Positions 35,219 through 44,779 of a stretch of 53,824 nucleotides of DNA are shown in pieces. Position 1 is the first letter of the stretch; every line of letters starts with the position of its first letter. Made by a program: the position numbers and the translations under genes. Below the pieces are notes generated by a model. That model worked only from the letters and a program-made list of their open reading frames with translations. It had not been told where the DNA came from and made no database searches. Origin of the DNA: JABEVB01 sp049965775 (GTDB lineage: Bacteria; Planctomycetota; Phycisphaerae; WQYP01); assembly GCA_049965775.1 (NCBI GenBank), contig JBMFVX010000002.1, positions 1 through 53,824 of the forward strand, written 5' to 3'.

Positions 35219-36655
35219 ATGCTGAACTGTACAAAAACCAAAATTGTTGCCACGCTGGGACCGGCTTGCGCCAACCCGGAACTGTTCAACCAAATGGCTC
35301 ACACCGGAGTAACCATTGCGCGGCTGAATTTTTCCCATGGATCGGTCGAAACGCGACTGCAATACCTGCAGACCGTCCGCCAGGCGCAAAGTCAGTACCC
35401 GGTTGCCGTCATGGGCGATCTCTGCGGACCCAAAATACGCCTCGGCAAAGTTGCCGACGGCGGCATGCAGGCCGCGACGGGCGATCAAATTACGATACAG
35501 CGCGATGACGTAATCGGCGCCAACGGCATCCTAAGCTCCAATACCCCCTGCCTCGTGGATGACGTTCAGATTGGGCAAAAGGTGCTCATTGATGATGGCA
35601 TGATCCGAATGCTGGTGGTGGACAAACTGCCGGGCAGAATCATCTGCCAGGTTACGCATGGCGGGCTTATTCAAAGCAATAAAGGCCTGAATCTTCCCAA
35701 CACACGCCTGAGCATACCCAGTATTACCGATAAGGACTGGACAGACCTCGACTGGGCCGTTAACCAAGACCTCGACTACATCGCACTCTCATTCGTCCGA
35801 TCAAGCGATGACATAAATGCGGTACGACAATTTCTGGATCGGCGGCGTTCCAATATTGACATAATAGCTAAAATTGAAATGCCCCAGGCGGTGGACGATC
35901 TTCCCGCGATTCTCGACGCCGCAGATGGCGTGCTGGTGGCTCGCGGTGACATGGGCGTCGAAATGGAACTGACCTCTGTTCCGCTGATTCAAAAACAGAT
36001 TGTGGCTGCCGCCCACGATGCCGGAAAACCGGCAATTGTTGCCACGCAAATGCTTCAGTCCATGTTGGATAATCCATCGCCGACAAGGGCTGAGGTCTCT
36101 GATGTAGCCAATGCCATTCTCGACCGCGCCGATGCAGTTATGCTCAGCGGCGAAACAGCTGTCGGAAAATATCCGCTTGAATCCGTACAAACGCTGCGCG
36201 ACATTGCGGAGCGCACCGAGCGTTATATGGTGCAACATAACATCGAAGTTGAACCCCCTAAATTGCTCCAACTTACGCACCACCGCACGGCGGCGATCGC
36301 CCACGGCGCCAGGCTCATAGCCAAAGATATCAACGCGCGGCTGGTGGTAGTATGGTCCCAGGCGGGCGGATCCGCCCGATACCTTTCCAAAAACCGGCTG
36401 CCGATGCATGTGGTTGCGCTCTCAACAGACCCCGCTGCGGTTCGCCGCATGGCGCTGTACTATGGCGTTATGCCGATGCGCATGGATATACCGCGTCACT
36501 TTGACGATTTGCCCGGCATGGTGGATGATTTGGTCAAGCGTTTTGGATGGGCACAGCCCGGCGAGAGAATTTTAATTGCAGCCGGATCGCCCCTGGGCAC
36601 CGCAGGGGCAACCAACAGTCTAAGCGTGCATACAGTGGGCGAGGCGGCAAGCTGA
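35219..36655 (+). CDS. pyk: pyruvate kinase
   Basis: Pyruvate kinase transfers phosphate from phosphoenolpyruvate to ADP in the last step of glycolysis. The 478 residues show TKIVATLGPA at the start, ARLNFSHG, GDLCGPKIR (ADP and metal), the catalytic KIEMPQAVD, DGVLVARGDMGVEM, and ATQMLQSMLDNPSPTRAEVSDVANA in order. The C-terminal allosteric domain ends normally. ATG 35219 gives the family start; ATG 35165 adds 18 residues that do not fit. It would take the glyceraldehyde phosphate produced by phosphoketolase to pyruvate and ATP. aspS is 190 bp upstream. Confidence 0.95.
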   Translation: MLNCTKTKIVATLGPACANPELFNQMAHTGVTIARLNFSHGSVETRLQYLQTVRQAQSQYPVAVMGDLCGPKIRLGKVADGGMQAATGDQITIQRDDVIGANGILSSNTPCLVDDVQIGQKVLIDDGMIRMLVVDKLPGRIICQVTHGGLIQSNKGLNLPNTRLSIPSITDKDWTDLDWAVNQDLDYIALSFVRSSDDINAVRQFLDRRRSNIDIIAKIEMPQAVDDLPAILDAADGVLVARGDMGVEMELTSVPLIQKQIVAAAHDAGKPAIVATQMLQSMLDNPSPTRAEVSDVANAILDRADAVMLSGETAVGKYPLESVQTLRDIAERTERYMVQHNIEVEPPKLLQLTHHRTAAIAHGARLIAKDINARLVVVWSQAGGSARYLSKNRLPMHVVALSTDPAAVRRMALYYGVMPMRMDIPRHFDDLPGMVDDLVKRFGWAQPGERILIAAGSPLGTAGATNSLSVHTVGEAAS

Positions 36656-36714
36656 TGGCTTGACGCCCAGAGTTGCGGGTGCTGAACAATGATTGTGTGA
36701 ATCGGGTGGTAAGG

Positions 36715-37128
36715 ATGCTTCATCTAAAACTCTTAAACAACTGGACTCGACAACTGCGGGCAACGGTCTTGGTAATTTGTTGCCTGCTGGCCCTCGGTTG
36801 CGGCGAGTTGGAAAACTATCCGCCCGGGCAACCTGGTTGGCACACATCGGATTATTCGGTGGTTTTTGGACGGCTTGAGCATAGCCGTTCTAATGCGTCG
36901 CAATGGGTGCTGCGTTATGCGTCTGTTACCACTGCGGATACATATGGAGGCAAGTTTCGGCTGAGCCCAACACAAATGTTTAACTGTCTGGCGCCCGGCG
37001 ATCAAATTGAAGTTATTGGTAAGCCCATTGTCAAAGCAAAGCCGTCTGCCGGGGCCGAACCGACCTACCGGGTACAAACCGTGTACTATTGGCTTAGTTC
37101 AGGCCGGCGTTCGGTGCTTACTCGATAA
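36715..37128 (+). CDS. small lipoprotein of unknown function
   Basis: The 137-residue protein has a lipoprotein signal peptide: basic NNWTRQLRAT, hydrophobic VLVICCLLALGC, with a LALGC lipobox whose cysteine (about residue 29) would be acylated. The mature region has YSVVFGRLEH and PGDQIEVIGKPIVKAK, suggestive of a small beta-barrel (OB-like) fold, but no family is recognised. ATG 36715 has a GGTGG six bases upstream. It converges on the ClC gene, with 35 bp between the stops. Confidence 0.65.
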   Translation: MLHLKLLNNWTRQLRATVLVICCLLALGCGELENYPPGQPGWHTSDYSVVFGRLEHSRSNASQWVLRYASVTTADTYGGKFRLSPTQMFNCLAPGDQIEVIGKPIVKAKPSAGAEPTYRVQTVYYWLSSGRRSVLTR

Positions 37129-37163
37129 GTCGCTCGCCAGGGCAAGTTGCCGTGCTGCATTTA

Positions 37164-39068
37164 CTACCCACCCATTTCGCGATAATAGCGGCGCATCAAT
37201 TCTGCTCGCGAGAGCAGCCCCCGGATGACGGATGCTTTATGCCCTACTGGGTTGTCTAAAACGGGAAGACGCGCTACTTCATGACGCGAAAACATTTCCA
37301 AAGCGACATCCAGCGGCGTTGTGGATCGTAGAGGAGGAATATCCGTCCGAACCACTTCTCCAACCAGAAGCAACGGCGCGGATTCCGGCTCCAGCATCAC
37401 GATTTTCAATTCATTGATAGTCAGCATGCCAAGGTAATGCCCTGCAGAATCAGTCACAACAAAATCATTGATATCACTGGCATGACTGCGATCAAGAATG
37501 CTCGAAAGTGGTTCATCAGGTCGAGCCAAGTCAGCCTTATCAAGCGTAAGTTGGTCAACCGTAAGGCGCTGCATTGCGCTGATGCCCACTGCCGATCCAA
37601 GCTTTACGCCCATGTGCCGCAGCGGAAGTGTATAAAGACTTTCACCGACCACAAACTGCTGGCACACGGTGGCGGTGACTGTCGCCAACATTGCCGGCAG
37701 CATAACGCCATAATTGCGCGTAAGTTCAAACAAAAGTATAATTGCCGTCAGTGGAGCCTGCGTGGCTGCGGCTAAAACGGCGCCCATGCCCACCAGAGCA
37801 TAACTCGTCGGATCTATGGCAGCGCTGTAATGATGTAAAATAATGCCCAGAGCGCCGCCACCGGTTGCACCGATAAATAGCGCCGGCGCAAATACACCCC
37901 CAGCTCCACCGCTACCCAGGGTAAAGGCGGTGGCAACTATCTTCAACAAGCATACGACTGCTAAAAACTCAAGGGTAAGCTGCACGGCCTGACCGGCAAC
38001 AATATGGCCAGAGGCATACCAACCCGGGTCCAAGGCTCGGTGAATCGTCGGATAGCCATCAGCAAAGATTGGGATGTAACCATCACTAAATCGCTGATGC
38101 AGAAATGGGTCGTGCGAAAACAGCGCCAGCAGAATAATACCGCACGCTCCGGATAGCGCCGCCCCCATGATCGGAAGAAAGAATGCGGGTACTTTTTTGG
38201 AAATCCGCTGCGAGAGCAATTCAATTGCCCCCATACATCGCGTAAAAAAAACCGCCAGAAGACCGCAAAATAGCCCAAGCACAAGATAATATGGCAATTC
38301 GTGAAAGGTAAACACCAGATTGCTGCCCTGAACCGGCATCTGAAACAAGCCCGTGGTCGTTTTTGAGCCTACAATCGCCTCGTACATGGTGGTGGCGGCA
38401 ACTGAACTTATTACGACGGGAGTAAGCGTAGAGACCGAAAAATCACGAAGCAGAACTTCCACTGCAAAAAGTACACCGGCAATGGGTGCACCAAATACCG
38501 CGCTAATGCCGCCGGCGGCACCACAACCAATCAGTACCGGCATATTGCGCCGCGAAATGCCGACCATAGCCGCGACCGTCGAGCCGATGGACGATCCAAT
38601 AACCGCAATGGGGGCCTCCGGCCCCGCGGAGCCGCCGGAGCCAATGGTTAACGCACTGCCTATCATTGTTTCAAGGCCAAGGGCAAATCGTAATCGCCCT
38701 GACTCGCGCGTGAGCGAGTAGAGCACCCCCGCCAGCCCATCGAGCCGTGCATCACGCCTGGGCCAAAGTCGTCGCCACAAAACAAGCATAACCGCCCCGC
38801 CGGCCGGAATCAGAGGTAGTAGAATCCAAAAAGCCGGCTGCGATGTTGCATGCGACACCAAGGCCAAAGGTCGCATGTAGTTGCGCTCTACAAAAGTTGT
38901 ACATACCTTGAACAGCCAGGTTGCTCCTCCGCTGAGCACCCCCACCAGAAAACTCAGCATCACAAGCAACGTTTGTTCACGAACGCCCCAGCGGGTTAAC
39001 CGTTGCAACAGTCGCAATCGAAATTGAAGAAGCCAGCCCTTTACAGCTTTCGTCATGTGTATGGCCAT
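37164..39068 (-). CDS. ClC-family chloride channel or H+/Cl- antiporter with CBS domains
   Basis: The 634-residue membrane protein carries the ClC ion-path motifs: GSGGSAGPEAPIAVIG (about 140-155; the gating glutamate is in GPEAP, where E. coli has GREGP) and GSGGAGGVFAPALFIG (about 390-405). About ten hydrophobic helices cover residues 30-450. Two CBS domains fill the last 130 residues (DFVVTDSAGHYLGMLT; ARLPVLDN) and would bind adenine nucleotides for regulation. The gate motif is unusual but keeps glutamate, so an antiporter is possible. ATG 39068 is used; ATG 39056 is an alternative. It diverges from the synthetase gene at 39290. Confidence 0.9.
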   Translation of the reverse strand: MAIHMTKAVKGWLLQFRLRLLQRLTRWGVREQTLLVMLSFLVGVLSGGATWLFKVCTTFVERNYMRPLALVSHATSQPAFWILLPLIPAGGAVMLVLWRRLWPRRDARLDGLAGVLYSLTRESGRLRFALGLETMIGSALTIGSGGSAGPEAPIAVIGSSIGSTVAAMVGISRRNMPVLIGCGAAGGISAVFGAPIAGVLFAVEVLLRDFSVSTLTPVVISSVAATTMYEAIVGSKTTTGLFQMPVQGSNLVFTFHELPYYLVLGLFCGLLAVFFTRCMGAIELLSQRISKKVPAFFLPIMGAALSGACGIILLALFSHDPFLHQRFSDGYIPIFADGYPTIHRALDPGWYASGHIVAGQAVQLTLEFLAVVCLLKIVATAFTLGSGGAGGVFAPALFIGATGGGALGIILHHYSAAIDPTSYALVGMGAVLAAATQAPLTAIILLFELTRNYGVMLPAMLATVTATVCQQFVVGESLYTLPLRHMGVKLGSAVGISAMQRLTVDQLTLDKADLARPDEPLSSILDRSHASDINDFVVTDSAGHYLGMLTINELKIVMLEPESAPLLLVGEVVRTDIPPLRSTTPLDVALEMFSRHEVARLPVLDNPVGHKASVIRGLLSRAELMRRYYREMGG

Positions 39069-39289
39069 AAGCCTTTCTACTCCGCGAACCAGTCAATCGC
39101 CGCCAGCTACAATGCCTTACGCCTACAACGTATTATTCCGTCGCTATACAGCCCGGCAATTATCCGAGACAAGCCCCCTGTTTTCTACCAAGTGGCTCCT
39201 AGGACTTTCCCCGATGTTAGCATGCGACCAATTGTTTATCATAGGAATGTGAGAACCGGGAGGTTCAGACCGTAATAGGAGATAGTGGT

Positions 39290-42034
39290 ATGACAAGCAG
39301 TCCTTCCATAAACGGCGCACTTGATCCAGCGCGGGCCATCTGGCGACGCCAGCGCCATGCACTGGATGCGTTTTTTACACCCAAAAATGTCGCCGTCATT
39401 GGGGCTACTGAAAAGCCCGGCAGCGTTGGGCAAGCAGTGGTTCGGAACCTTATTGCAAGCCCATTTGGCGGCGCAGTGCTGCCGGTAAACCCTAAGCGTC
39501 CCAGCGTGCTCGGCATTCGTGCCTACCCAAACGTGGCGGAATTGCCTATACAGGCGGATCTGGCTGTCATTACGACCCCAGCGGCAACCGTGCCCAAGCT
39601 TATAGCCGAATGTGGCGCTGCGGGCATCGGATGCGTCATAGTTATATCCGCCGGTTTTAAAGAAGCAGGGCCGGACGGCGTAGCCTTGGCTGAAAAAGCC
39701 TTGGCTGCGGCCCGCGAACACTCCATTCGTCTCATCGGGCCTAACTGTCTGGGTCTGATGTGTCCGCCATCGGGAATTAACGCCTCCTTCGCCCATGCCA
39801 TGGCACGTCCAGGCTCCGTTGCGTTTATCAGCCAAAGCGGCGCCTTATGCACGGCCGTGCTCGACTGGAGTCTACGCGAAAGCGTCGGCTTCAGTGCGTT
39901 TATCTCAATAGGCTCGATGCTGGATGTCGGCTTTGGCGACTTATTGGATTATTTTGGCGACGATCCGCACACACGCAGTATTGTCATGTATATTGAAAGC
40001 ATTGGCGACGCGCGTGCGTTTCTATCGGCGGCGAGGGAAGTCGCTCTCTCCAAACCCATCATCGTAATTAAGGCAGGCCGTACCGATGCGGCCGCTAAAG
40101 CCGCTGTCTCTCACACCGGGTCGCTTGCCGGCAGCGACGATGCCATAGAGGCAGCCTTTAGGCGCGTAGGGGTGCTGCGCGTGGATTCAATCGAAGACCT
40201 GTTTTCGATGGCAGAGGTCTTGGGAAAGCAGCCACGACCGTCCGGGCGCAAACTTACAATAGTCACCAATGCAGGTGGGCCTGGCGTGCTCGCAACTGAT
40301 GCACTCATTACTGGAGGTGGCGAGCTTACTGCCCTAAGCCCCGACGCCATCGCTAAACTAAACGAGACGCTTCCACCGCAATGGAGCCACGCCAATCCCA
40401 TTGATGTGCTCGGCGACGCCGATGCCCAGCGGTATGCGGCCGCAACCCAGTTGGCTATTGAAGATAACGAGTCCAATGGTGTTCTTGTTGTGCTTACGCC
40501 GCAGGCCATGACCGACGCAACCGCTACAGCTGATCTTATCTGTAAGCTGGCCACCGGCGCCCAAAAGCCGGTTCTTGCCAGTTGGATGGGAGGCGACCAA
40601 GTGGCTGCGGGGGCGGCACGGCTCAACGCCGCTGGTATCCCAGTCTTTGAATACCCTGATTTGGCGGCGCGAACATTCAATTTCATGTGGCGTTGGAGCT
40701 ACGCCCTTCGTGGAATCTATGAAACTCCAACAACGGTTTCGGAACAATTGCCTCAATGCAGCGCCACAGCCGCGGAAATTATCGCCGCGGTGCGACGCGA
40801 TGGGCGCACCATCCTGACGGAGCCGGAGGCCAAACAACTCCTGGCCGCATATGGCATACCCATTGCACAAACACGCACAGCAAAAACTCCAGCCGAGGCT
40901 ATTCAGGCAGCCAAGACTATAGGGTTTCCAGTCGTGCTGAAGTTGCTCAGCCATAAGATCACCCATAAAAGCGACGTCGGCGGCGTTCGTTTGAACCTTC
41001 AGTCCGAGGCGCATGTTGCCGAGGCATTTGACGCAATCAAGCAAGCCGCCCATAAGCATGGCGGTGCCGAAGCTTTTGAAGGCGTAACGGTTCAGCCTAT
41101 GATTCGCACGGATGGCTACGAACTGCTGCTGGGCAGCACGGTAGATTCGCAGTTGGGGCCGGTAATCGTTTTTGGGGCCGGCGGCCAGCTTGTGGAAATC
41201 ATTCGAGATCGGTCACTTGCATTGCCGCCGCTTAACAGCACGCTCGCCCGCCGCATGATGGAACAGACCCGCATATTCAAGGCCTTACATGGTGTGCGCG
41301 GCAGGCCGCCCGCAAATATGGCTTTGCTTGAAGATGCCATTGTGCAGTTCAGCCGACTCGTCATCGAACAGCCTGAAATTCGCGAGGTGGACATCAATCC
41401 ACTGCTGGCGTCGGATCGCGGCGCCATTGCCCTCGACGCCCGCGTTGTGCTTCACGATGCCGCCGCAGTGGCGGCAGGGCTTCCTCGGCCTGCTATTCGC
41501 CCCTATCCCAGTCAGTATGTCAGCAGCATCAGCAATCGCCATGGACTGAAAATGACGGTCCGCCCCATTCGGCCGGAAGACGAACCCCTTCTGGTGAAAT
41601 TTCACCGCCACTTGTCCGACCAGACAGTACACCAACGGTATCTCGGCATGCTCAACTACGATGCCCGCGTCGTACATGAGCGACTTTTGCGGCAGTGCTT
41701 TAATGATTACGACCGCGAGATCGCGCTGGTCGTCGAGCTTATACAGCCAACCACCAATCGCCCCGCCATCATCGGCGTCGGACGATTGACGCGGCTTCCA
41801 GGGACACCGCAGGCCCGCTTTTCGATGGTGGTGGCCGATGAGTATCAGTTTCAAGGCATCGGCAGCCAACTGCTGGAAAAACTCATCGCTGTCGCCCGTG
41901 GAGAAAAGATCAGTGTTTTGACCGCGGAGATGCTGGCCTCCAACTTTGATATGCAGGACCTATGCAGACGCGGCGGTTTTACCATCAACAGCAAGCCCGG
42001 CGATGAATTGGCTTACGCAGAACTCAGATTGTAA
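39290..42034 (+). CDS. ADP-forming acyl-CoA synthetase fused to GNAT (PatZ/Pka-like)
   Basis: The 914 residues comprise four parts in the order of the PatZ group. A CoA-binding Rossmann domain (about 30-150, VAVIGATEKPGSVGQAV) is followed by a succinyl-CoA-ligase-like domain holding the phosphate-carrying His275 in VSHTGSLAG. The ATP-grasp domain spans about 500-720 (VVLKLLSHKITHKSDVGGV). A GNAT domain ends the protein (QFQGIGSQLLEKL). E. coli PatZ and Salmonella Pat acetylate lysines and are reported to have lost the synthetase histidine; it is retained here. It could both make acetyl-CoA or ATP and acetylate proteins. TAGGAG lies nine bases before ATG 39290. No Acs is adjacent. Confidence 0.9.
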   Translation: MTSSPSINGALDPARAIWRRQRHALDAFFTPKNVAVIGATEKPGSVGQAVVRNLIASPFGGAVLPVNPKRPSVLGIRAYPNVAELPIQADLAVITTPAATVPKLIAECGAAGIGCVIVISAGFKEAGPDGVALAEKALAAAREHSIRLIGPNCLGLMCPPSGINASFAHAMARPGSVAFISQSGALCTAVLDWSLRESVGFSAFISIGSMLDVGFGDLLDYFGDDPHTRSIVMYIESIGDARAFLSAAREVALSKPIIVIKAGRTDAAAKAAVSHTGSLAGSDDAIEAAFRRVGVLRVDSIEDLFSMAEVLGKQPRPSGRKLTIVTNAGGPGVLATDALITGGGELTALSPDAIAKLNETLPPQWSHANPIDVLGDADAQRYAAATQLAIEDNESNGVLVVLTPQAMTDATATADLICKLATGAQKPVLASWMGGDQVAAGAARLNAAGIPVFEYPDLAARTFNFMWRWSYALRGIYETPTTVSEQLPQCSATAAEIIAAVRRDGRTILTEPEAKQLLAAYGIPIAQTRTAKTPAEAIQAAKTIGFPVVLKLLSHKITHKSDVGGVRLNLQSEAHVAEAFDAIKQAAHKHGGAEAFEGVTVQPMIRTDGYELLLGSTVDSQLGPVIVFGAGGQLVEIIRDRSLALPPLNSTLARRMMEQTRIFKALHGVRGRPPANMALLEDAIVQFSRLVIEQPEIREVDINPLLASDRGAIALDARVVLHDAAAVAAGLPRPAIRPYPSQYVSSISNRHGLKMTVRPIRPEDEPLLVKFHRHLSDQTVHQRYLGMLNYDARVVHERLLRQCFNDYDREIALVVELIQPTTNRPAIIGVGRLTRLPGTPQARFSMVVADEYQFQGIGSQLLEKLIAVARGEKISVLTAEMLASNFDMQDLCRRGGFTINSKPGDELAYAELRL

Positions 42035-42067
42035 TAATGTAGAGTTAAACGGCCTGGCCGAAGGCGA

Positions 42068-42916
42068 CTATTGAAGCGTACCAATGAGTTGAATTGAGCC
42101 GGTGGGCACAGCTACGCCACCGGCGGGTTCATCCGTCACAGCCACCGCACTGACCTTATCCATATTTTGCCCAACAGCCGCAGTCAACATGCCATCGCCG
42201 CTGGCGTCAACATTAAATGTTCCTGCAGCCTTCTTCGTATGATCTTTTGTTATAAACCAAAGCTCGTAGGTTTTTGTCGGTGGGAGCGGCTTAAGCCCCA
42301 TGGCGCAAAATTGCCACATATGCGTTTTGGCATTGTAGAATATTCGGCCAACTGCACGCTTGTCCACGGGCTTGCCCGAGAGTGCCACAACCTGCAACTG
42401 TTTGGCCATAAACATTTTACGTGTCATTTCAGATTGCTTAATCTGCAGTTGAAGAAGAGCTGTCGTTTGAACTGCCGCTTGATACTTTGCGGTTAACAAA
42501 TTAACGCTGTTTTTAGCAGCGTCGAGGCGATCTCGCATTGCCACGAGTTGCTGATTCTTCTGCGTGATCACCAAATGCCAGTAGCTGCTCACGGCTATTA
42601 AAGTCACGGCCAATACAATTGCTGCGGCCAAACCACCCATTGCATACCAACGCCGCGACTGCCCCGGTGTTCGAGGCTCAACGTTGTCTGCATGCCTTTC
42701 TATGCGGGCCATCAACGATGCGTGTACATCAGGATTCGGCTGTGCCGGGGGCAGCATGAGGGCCAGGGTTGCCCCTACCGTGGTAAACTCCGTAAGCATC
42801 GCATTGCAGCCCGGACAGCCTGTGGCAAGGTGCGATTGCAATTGCCGCGCCTCGTTATCGGACAACCCGCCGGCAACGTATAACGGTATTAACTCGCTTG
42901 CTTGCTGACACATCAC
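42068..42916 (-). CDS. anti-sigma factor, RskA type with zinc-finger N terminus
   Basis: The N-terminal 45 residues are a zinc-type anti-sigma domain with Cys3, His29, Cys34 and Cys37 (HxxxxCxxC). One transmembrane helix lies at about 91-113. The external part is the anti-sigma-K (RskA) domain, with PPTKTYELWFITKD and the GAVAVPTGSIQLIGTL-like end. It would hold the ECF factor encoded just upstream at the membrane and release it after proteolysis. GTG 42916 has GAGG eight bases upstream, 21 bp after the sigma gene, so translation is coupled or nearly so. Confidence 0.87.
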   Translation of the reverse strand: MMCQQASELIPLYVAGGLSDNEARQLQSHLATGCPGCNAMLTEFTTVGATLALMLPPAQPNPDVHASLMARIERHADNVEPRTPGQSRRWYAMGGLAAAIVLAVTLIAVSSYWHLVITQKNQQLVAMRDRLDAAKNSVNLLTAKYQAAVQTTALLQLQIKQSEMTRKMFMAKQLQVVALSGKPVDKRAVGRIFYNAKTHMWQFCAMGLKPLPPTKTYELWFITKDHTKKAAGTFNVDASGDGMLTAAVGQNMDKVSAVAVTDEPAGGVAVPTGSIQLIGTLQ

Positions 42917-42937
42917 AATAAGGGCCTCAACACTACA

Positions 42938-43522
42938 TTATCCTTTACGCAGAATATCCCTCAGATGGATTAACCCCAGCCGAATATGACTTTTTACCGT
43001 GCCCAAAGGTAGCTGTGCTTTTGCTGCTATTTCGCTATGGCTTAGGCCATCAAAATACGCCATCTCAAGCGCTTTTCGCTGCGGGCCAGGAAGCGATTCC
43101 ATCGCTGTTCGAATCAGCTCGCCTTGCTCCGCAAACTCAACCGCTTGACCGGGGCTATCCGCCGCTTTGTTGGCCGGCACATTTAAATTTGCCAACTCCC
43201 CAACGTCCACCTGATGCAAGCTACCCGTTTTGGAACTGCGTTTTCGATCAATTGCGCGGCTACGGGCCAGCGTAATAAGATAGGTAACCGGGGCACCGCG
43301 CGACGCCTCATAGCGCGACGCGCGGCGCCATAATTCCCAAAATACGTCAAGTAATACTTCTTCGGCGTCGGTGCGATTATTTACGATGCGCTGACACACA
43401 GCCAGCAACAAGCCCGAATATTTCTTATAGAGCCGATCCATCGCAGCCGGATCGCCGGCGGCAATTGCCTCCATAAGCACATAGTCATCGGCCGATTGTG
43501 ACTGGACAGACAAACCGTTCAC
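42938..43522 (-). CDS. ECF-family RNA polymerase sigma factor
   Basis: The 194-residue protein has sigma region 2 (AMDRLYKKYSGLLLAVCQRIV, then VLLDVFWELWRRASRY) and region 4 (LPGPQRKALEMAYFDGLSHSEIA followed by LPLGTVKSHIRLGLIHLRD). There is no region 1.1 or 3, as in ECF factors. The RskA-type partner points to the ECF19/SigK-like group, which respond to oxidative or envelope signals in actinobacteria; the signal here is not known. GTG 43522 is the start, with a weak GGGGT site. It lies 72 bp after the Nudix gene in the same direction. Confidence 0.9.
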   Translation of the reverse strand: MNGLSVQSQSADDYVLMEAIAAGDPAAMDRLYKKYSGLLLAVCQRIVNNRTDAEEVLLDVFWELWRRASRYEASRGAPVTYLITLARSRAIDRKRSSKTGSLHQVDVGELANLNVPANKAADSPGQAVEFAEQGELIRTAMESLPGPQRKALEMAYFDGLSHSEIAAKAQLPLGTVKSHIRLGLIHLRDILRKG

Positions 43523-43594
43523 ACCCCAACTAAAGCACTACCGCATTCCAAGCGGCCCAGGATTGCCTGTATGCTACCTGAAAAGGCGAATCGC

Positions 43595-44116
43595 TCAAGT
43601 GATTCTCGGCCGCGGGTTTGACGTTGCCGCCGCCATATGTTGCGTGATAGCCGCATCGGCAAGCAAAAGTATCCGTCGGGCAGATTCAAACGTAAGCCGC
43701 GCCAAAGCATCCTGCAGATTCAACCAAGCGTGCCCACTATGTTCGTGCGAAAGCGTAACATCTTCAACCATCGTTTGAGCACAAAAATAGGTTACACGTT
43801 TGCGAACGCGCCCCTTGCTGCCAGATTGAAATTCATACTCCATGCACCGCTCAAAAGTACTGATGCGGTCCAGTTGCCTGATGCCGGTTTCTTCCTTTAA
43901 TTCGCGCACTGCCGCCTGCCAGGCCGTTTCGCCCTGCTCAAGATGTCCCTTCGGGTAGTCCCAATGACGGCCATAATCCAGCAGCAGATACAATCTTTGC
44001 CTCCTTACTACTCTAAAAACAATAAAACCCGCGGACTGCTCACGCGTAACGAATCGGTCCCGCTTCTGATAGCGTTTACTCGCCTTACCTGCGATTGAAG
44101 CGTCTTTGTCGGTCAC
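43595..44116 (-). CDS. Nudix hydrolase (Ap4A-hydrolase-like)
   Basis: The 173-residue protein contains a full Nudix box at 57-79: GHLEQGET, then REL (71-73) and EE (75-76) plus TGI, spaced normally. DYPKG just before it and the WxxxxxxALxRL-like end (AWLNLQDALARL) fit the diadenosine tetraphosphatase subgroup, which removes NDP-linked X. The first 30 residues are basic, an unusual extension. GTG 44116 overlaps the DinB stop by 4 bp (GTGA), so the two genes are coupled. Confidence 0.88.
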   Translation of the reverse strand: MTDKDASIAGKASKRYQKRDRFVTREQSAGFIVFRVVRRQRLYLLLDYGRHWDYPKGHLEQGETAWQAAVRELKEETGIRQLDRISTFERCMEYEFQSGSKGRVRKRVTYFCAQTMVEDVTLSHEHSGHAWLNLQDALARLTFESARRILLLADAAITQHMAAATSNPRPRIT

Positions 44117-44676
44117 CCGCGCTTCCCCAGTAAACGCTTTTTATGATTCAAAAACACCATGTGATGGTCCAAATGCGCTATCGCCATGGACAGCAATTCT
44201 CTAAGAGAAATGCGTCCGCGCTCATTATGCGTGCCCGTGCGTTGAAAATGTTCGTCCGAAAGCCGCTTTAAAATCTCGGCCATGAGACGGCGATTGCGCA
44301 TAAATAAATCGGCGGCCGCCTGTGGGTCCAACATCTGATAAAAGAGATTTCGCGCGAAGAGAGATTCATTGAAACCGATGAGCGTCGGTTCGGATTCCGC
44401 GATCACCCGCTTCATACGATCGGCTAAAATTAGATCGCTGTCCATTAGATGTAGAACAATTTCCGCAATGGTCCATCCCCCACATGTGGGTTTGGCTCGC
44501 ATCTGTGACAGGGTCAGATTGCTTATGGCTTTCTTAGGCGTATTGCTGCCCCGAATATATTCCAGAATCATCGCCTCCGTCGTGTCGGAAAAGCTGGATT
44601 TATCAACACGAGCACGCGCGACATTAGAACGATGTTGCCGGATCTTCTTCGAGGCCGATACTGCTTTGCCAGCCAT
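44113..44676 (-). CDS. DinB-family protein
   Basis: The 187-residue chain has the DinB/YfiT-like four-helix bundle with possible metal histidines in IVLHLMDSD (near 78) and MAIAHLDHH (near 169). The first 30 residues are basic and extra. Such proteins act as thiol S-transferases or in stress responses, but no substrate is known here. ATG 44676 has AAGGAG seven bases upstream. The 3' end overlaps the Nudix gene. A palindrome overlaps the likely promoter. Confidence 0.82.
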   Translation of the reverse strand: MAGKAVSASKKIRQHRSNVARARVDKSSFSDTTEAMILEYIRGSNTPKKAISNLTLSQMRAKPTCGGWTIAEIVLHLMDSDLILADRMKRVIAESEPTLIGFNESLFARNLFYQMLDPQAAADLFMRNRRLMAEILKRLSDEHFQRTGTHNERGRISLRELLSMAIAHLDHHMVFLNHKKRLLGKRG

Positions 44677-44689
44677 AGCAATGCTCCTT

Positions 44690-44705
44690 ACTGTCTGACA
44701 GTATA
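44690..44705 (-). promoter_or_regulatory. candidate promoter and operator of the DinB-Nudix operon
   Basis: On the minus strand TATACT (complement of 44700-44705) is a good -10. It overlaps a 13-bp palindrome ACTGTC-T-GACAGT (44690-44702), placed 3-14 bases downstream of it and just before the ribosome site. The -35 is weak. This layout fits a repressor operator. Confidence 0.4.
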
Positions 44706-44779
44706 CCGACGCATGTACTGCACTGGTAGCCAGTTTTCTGCCAAAAGCATCGTCTCATCGCTTCAGCGGCGCTGCGGCA

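Noticed and set aside
38353..38721. 122-codon plus-strand frame antisense to the ClC gene
   Set aside because: The ClC motifs on the other strand explain the region; Pro/Thr/Ala-rich shadows like this are common in GC-rich genes.
39069..39289. Possible fluoride riboswitch upstream of the ClC gene
   Set aside because: Some short matches to the consensus exist, but the conserved core spacing and pairings are missing.
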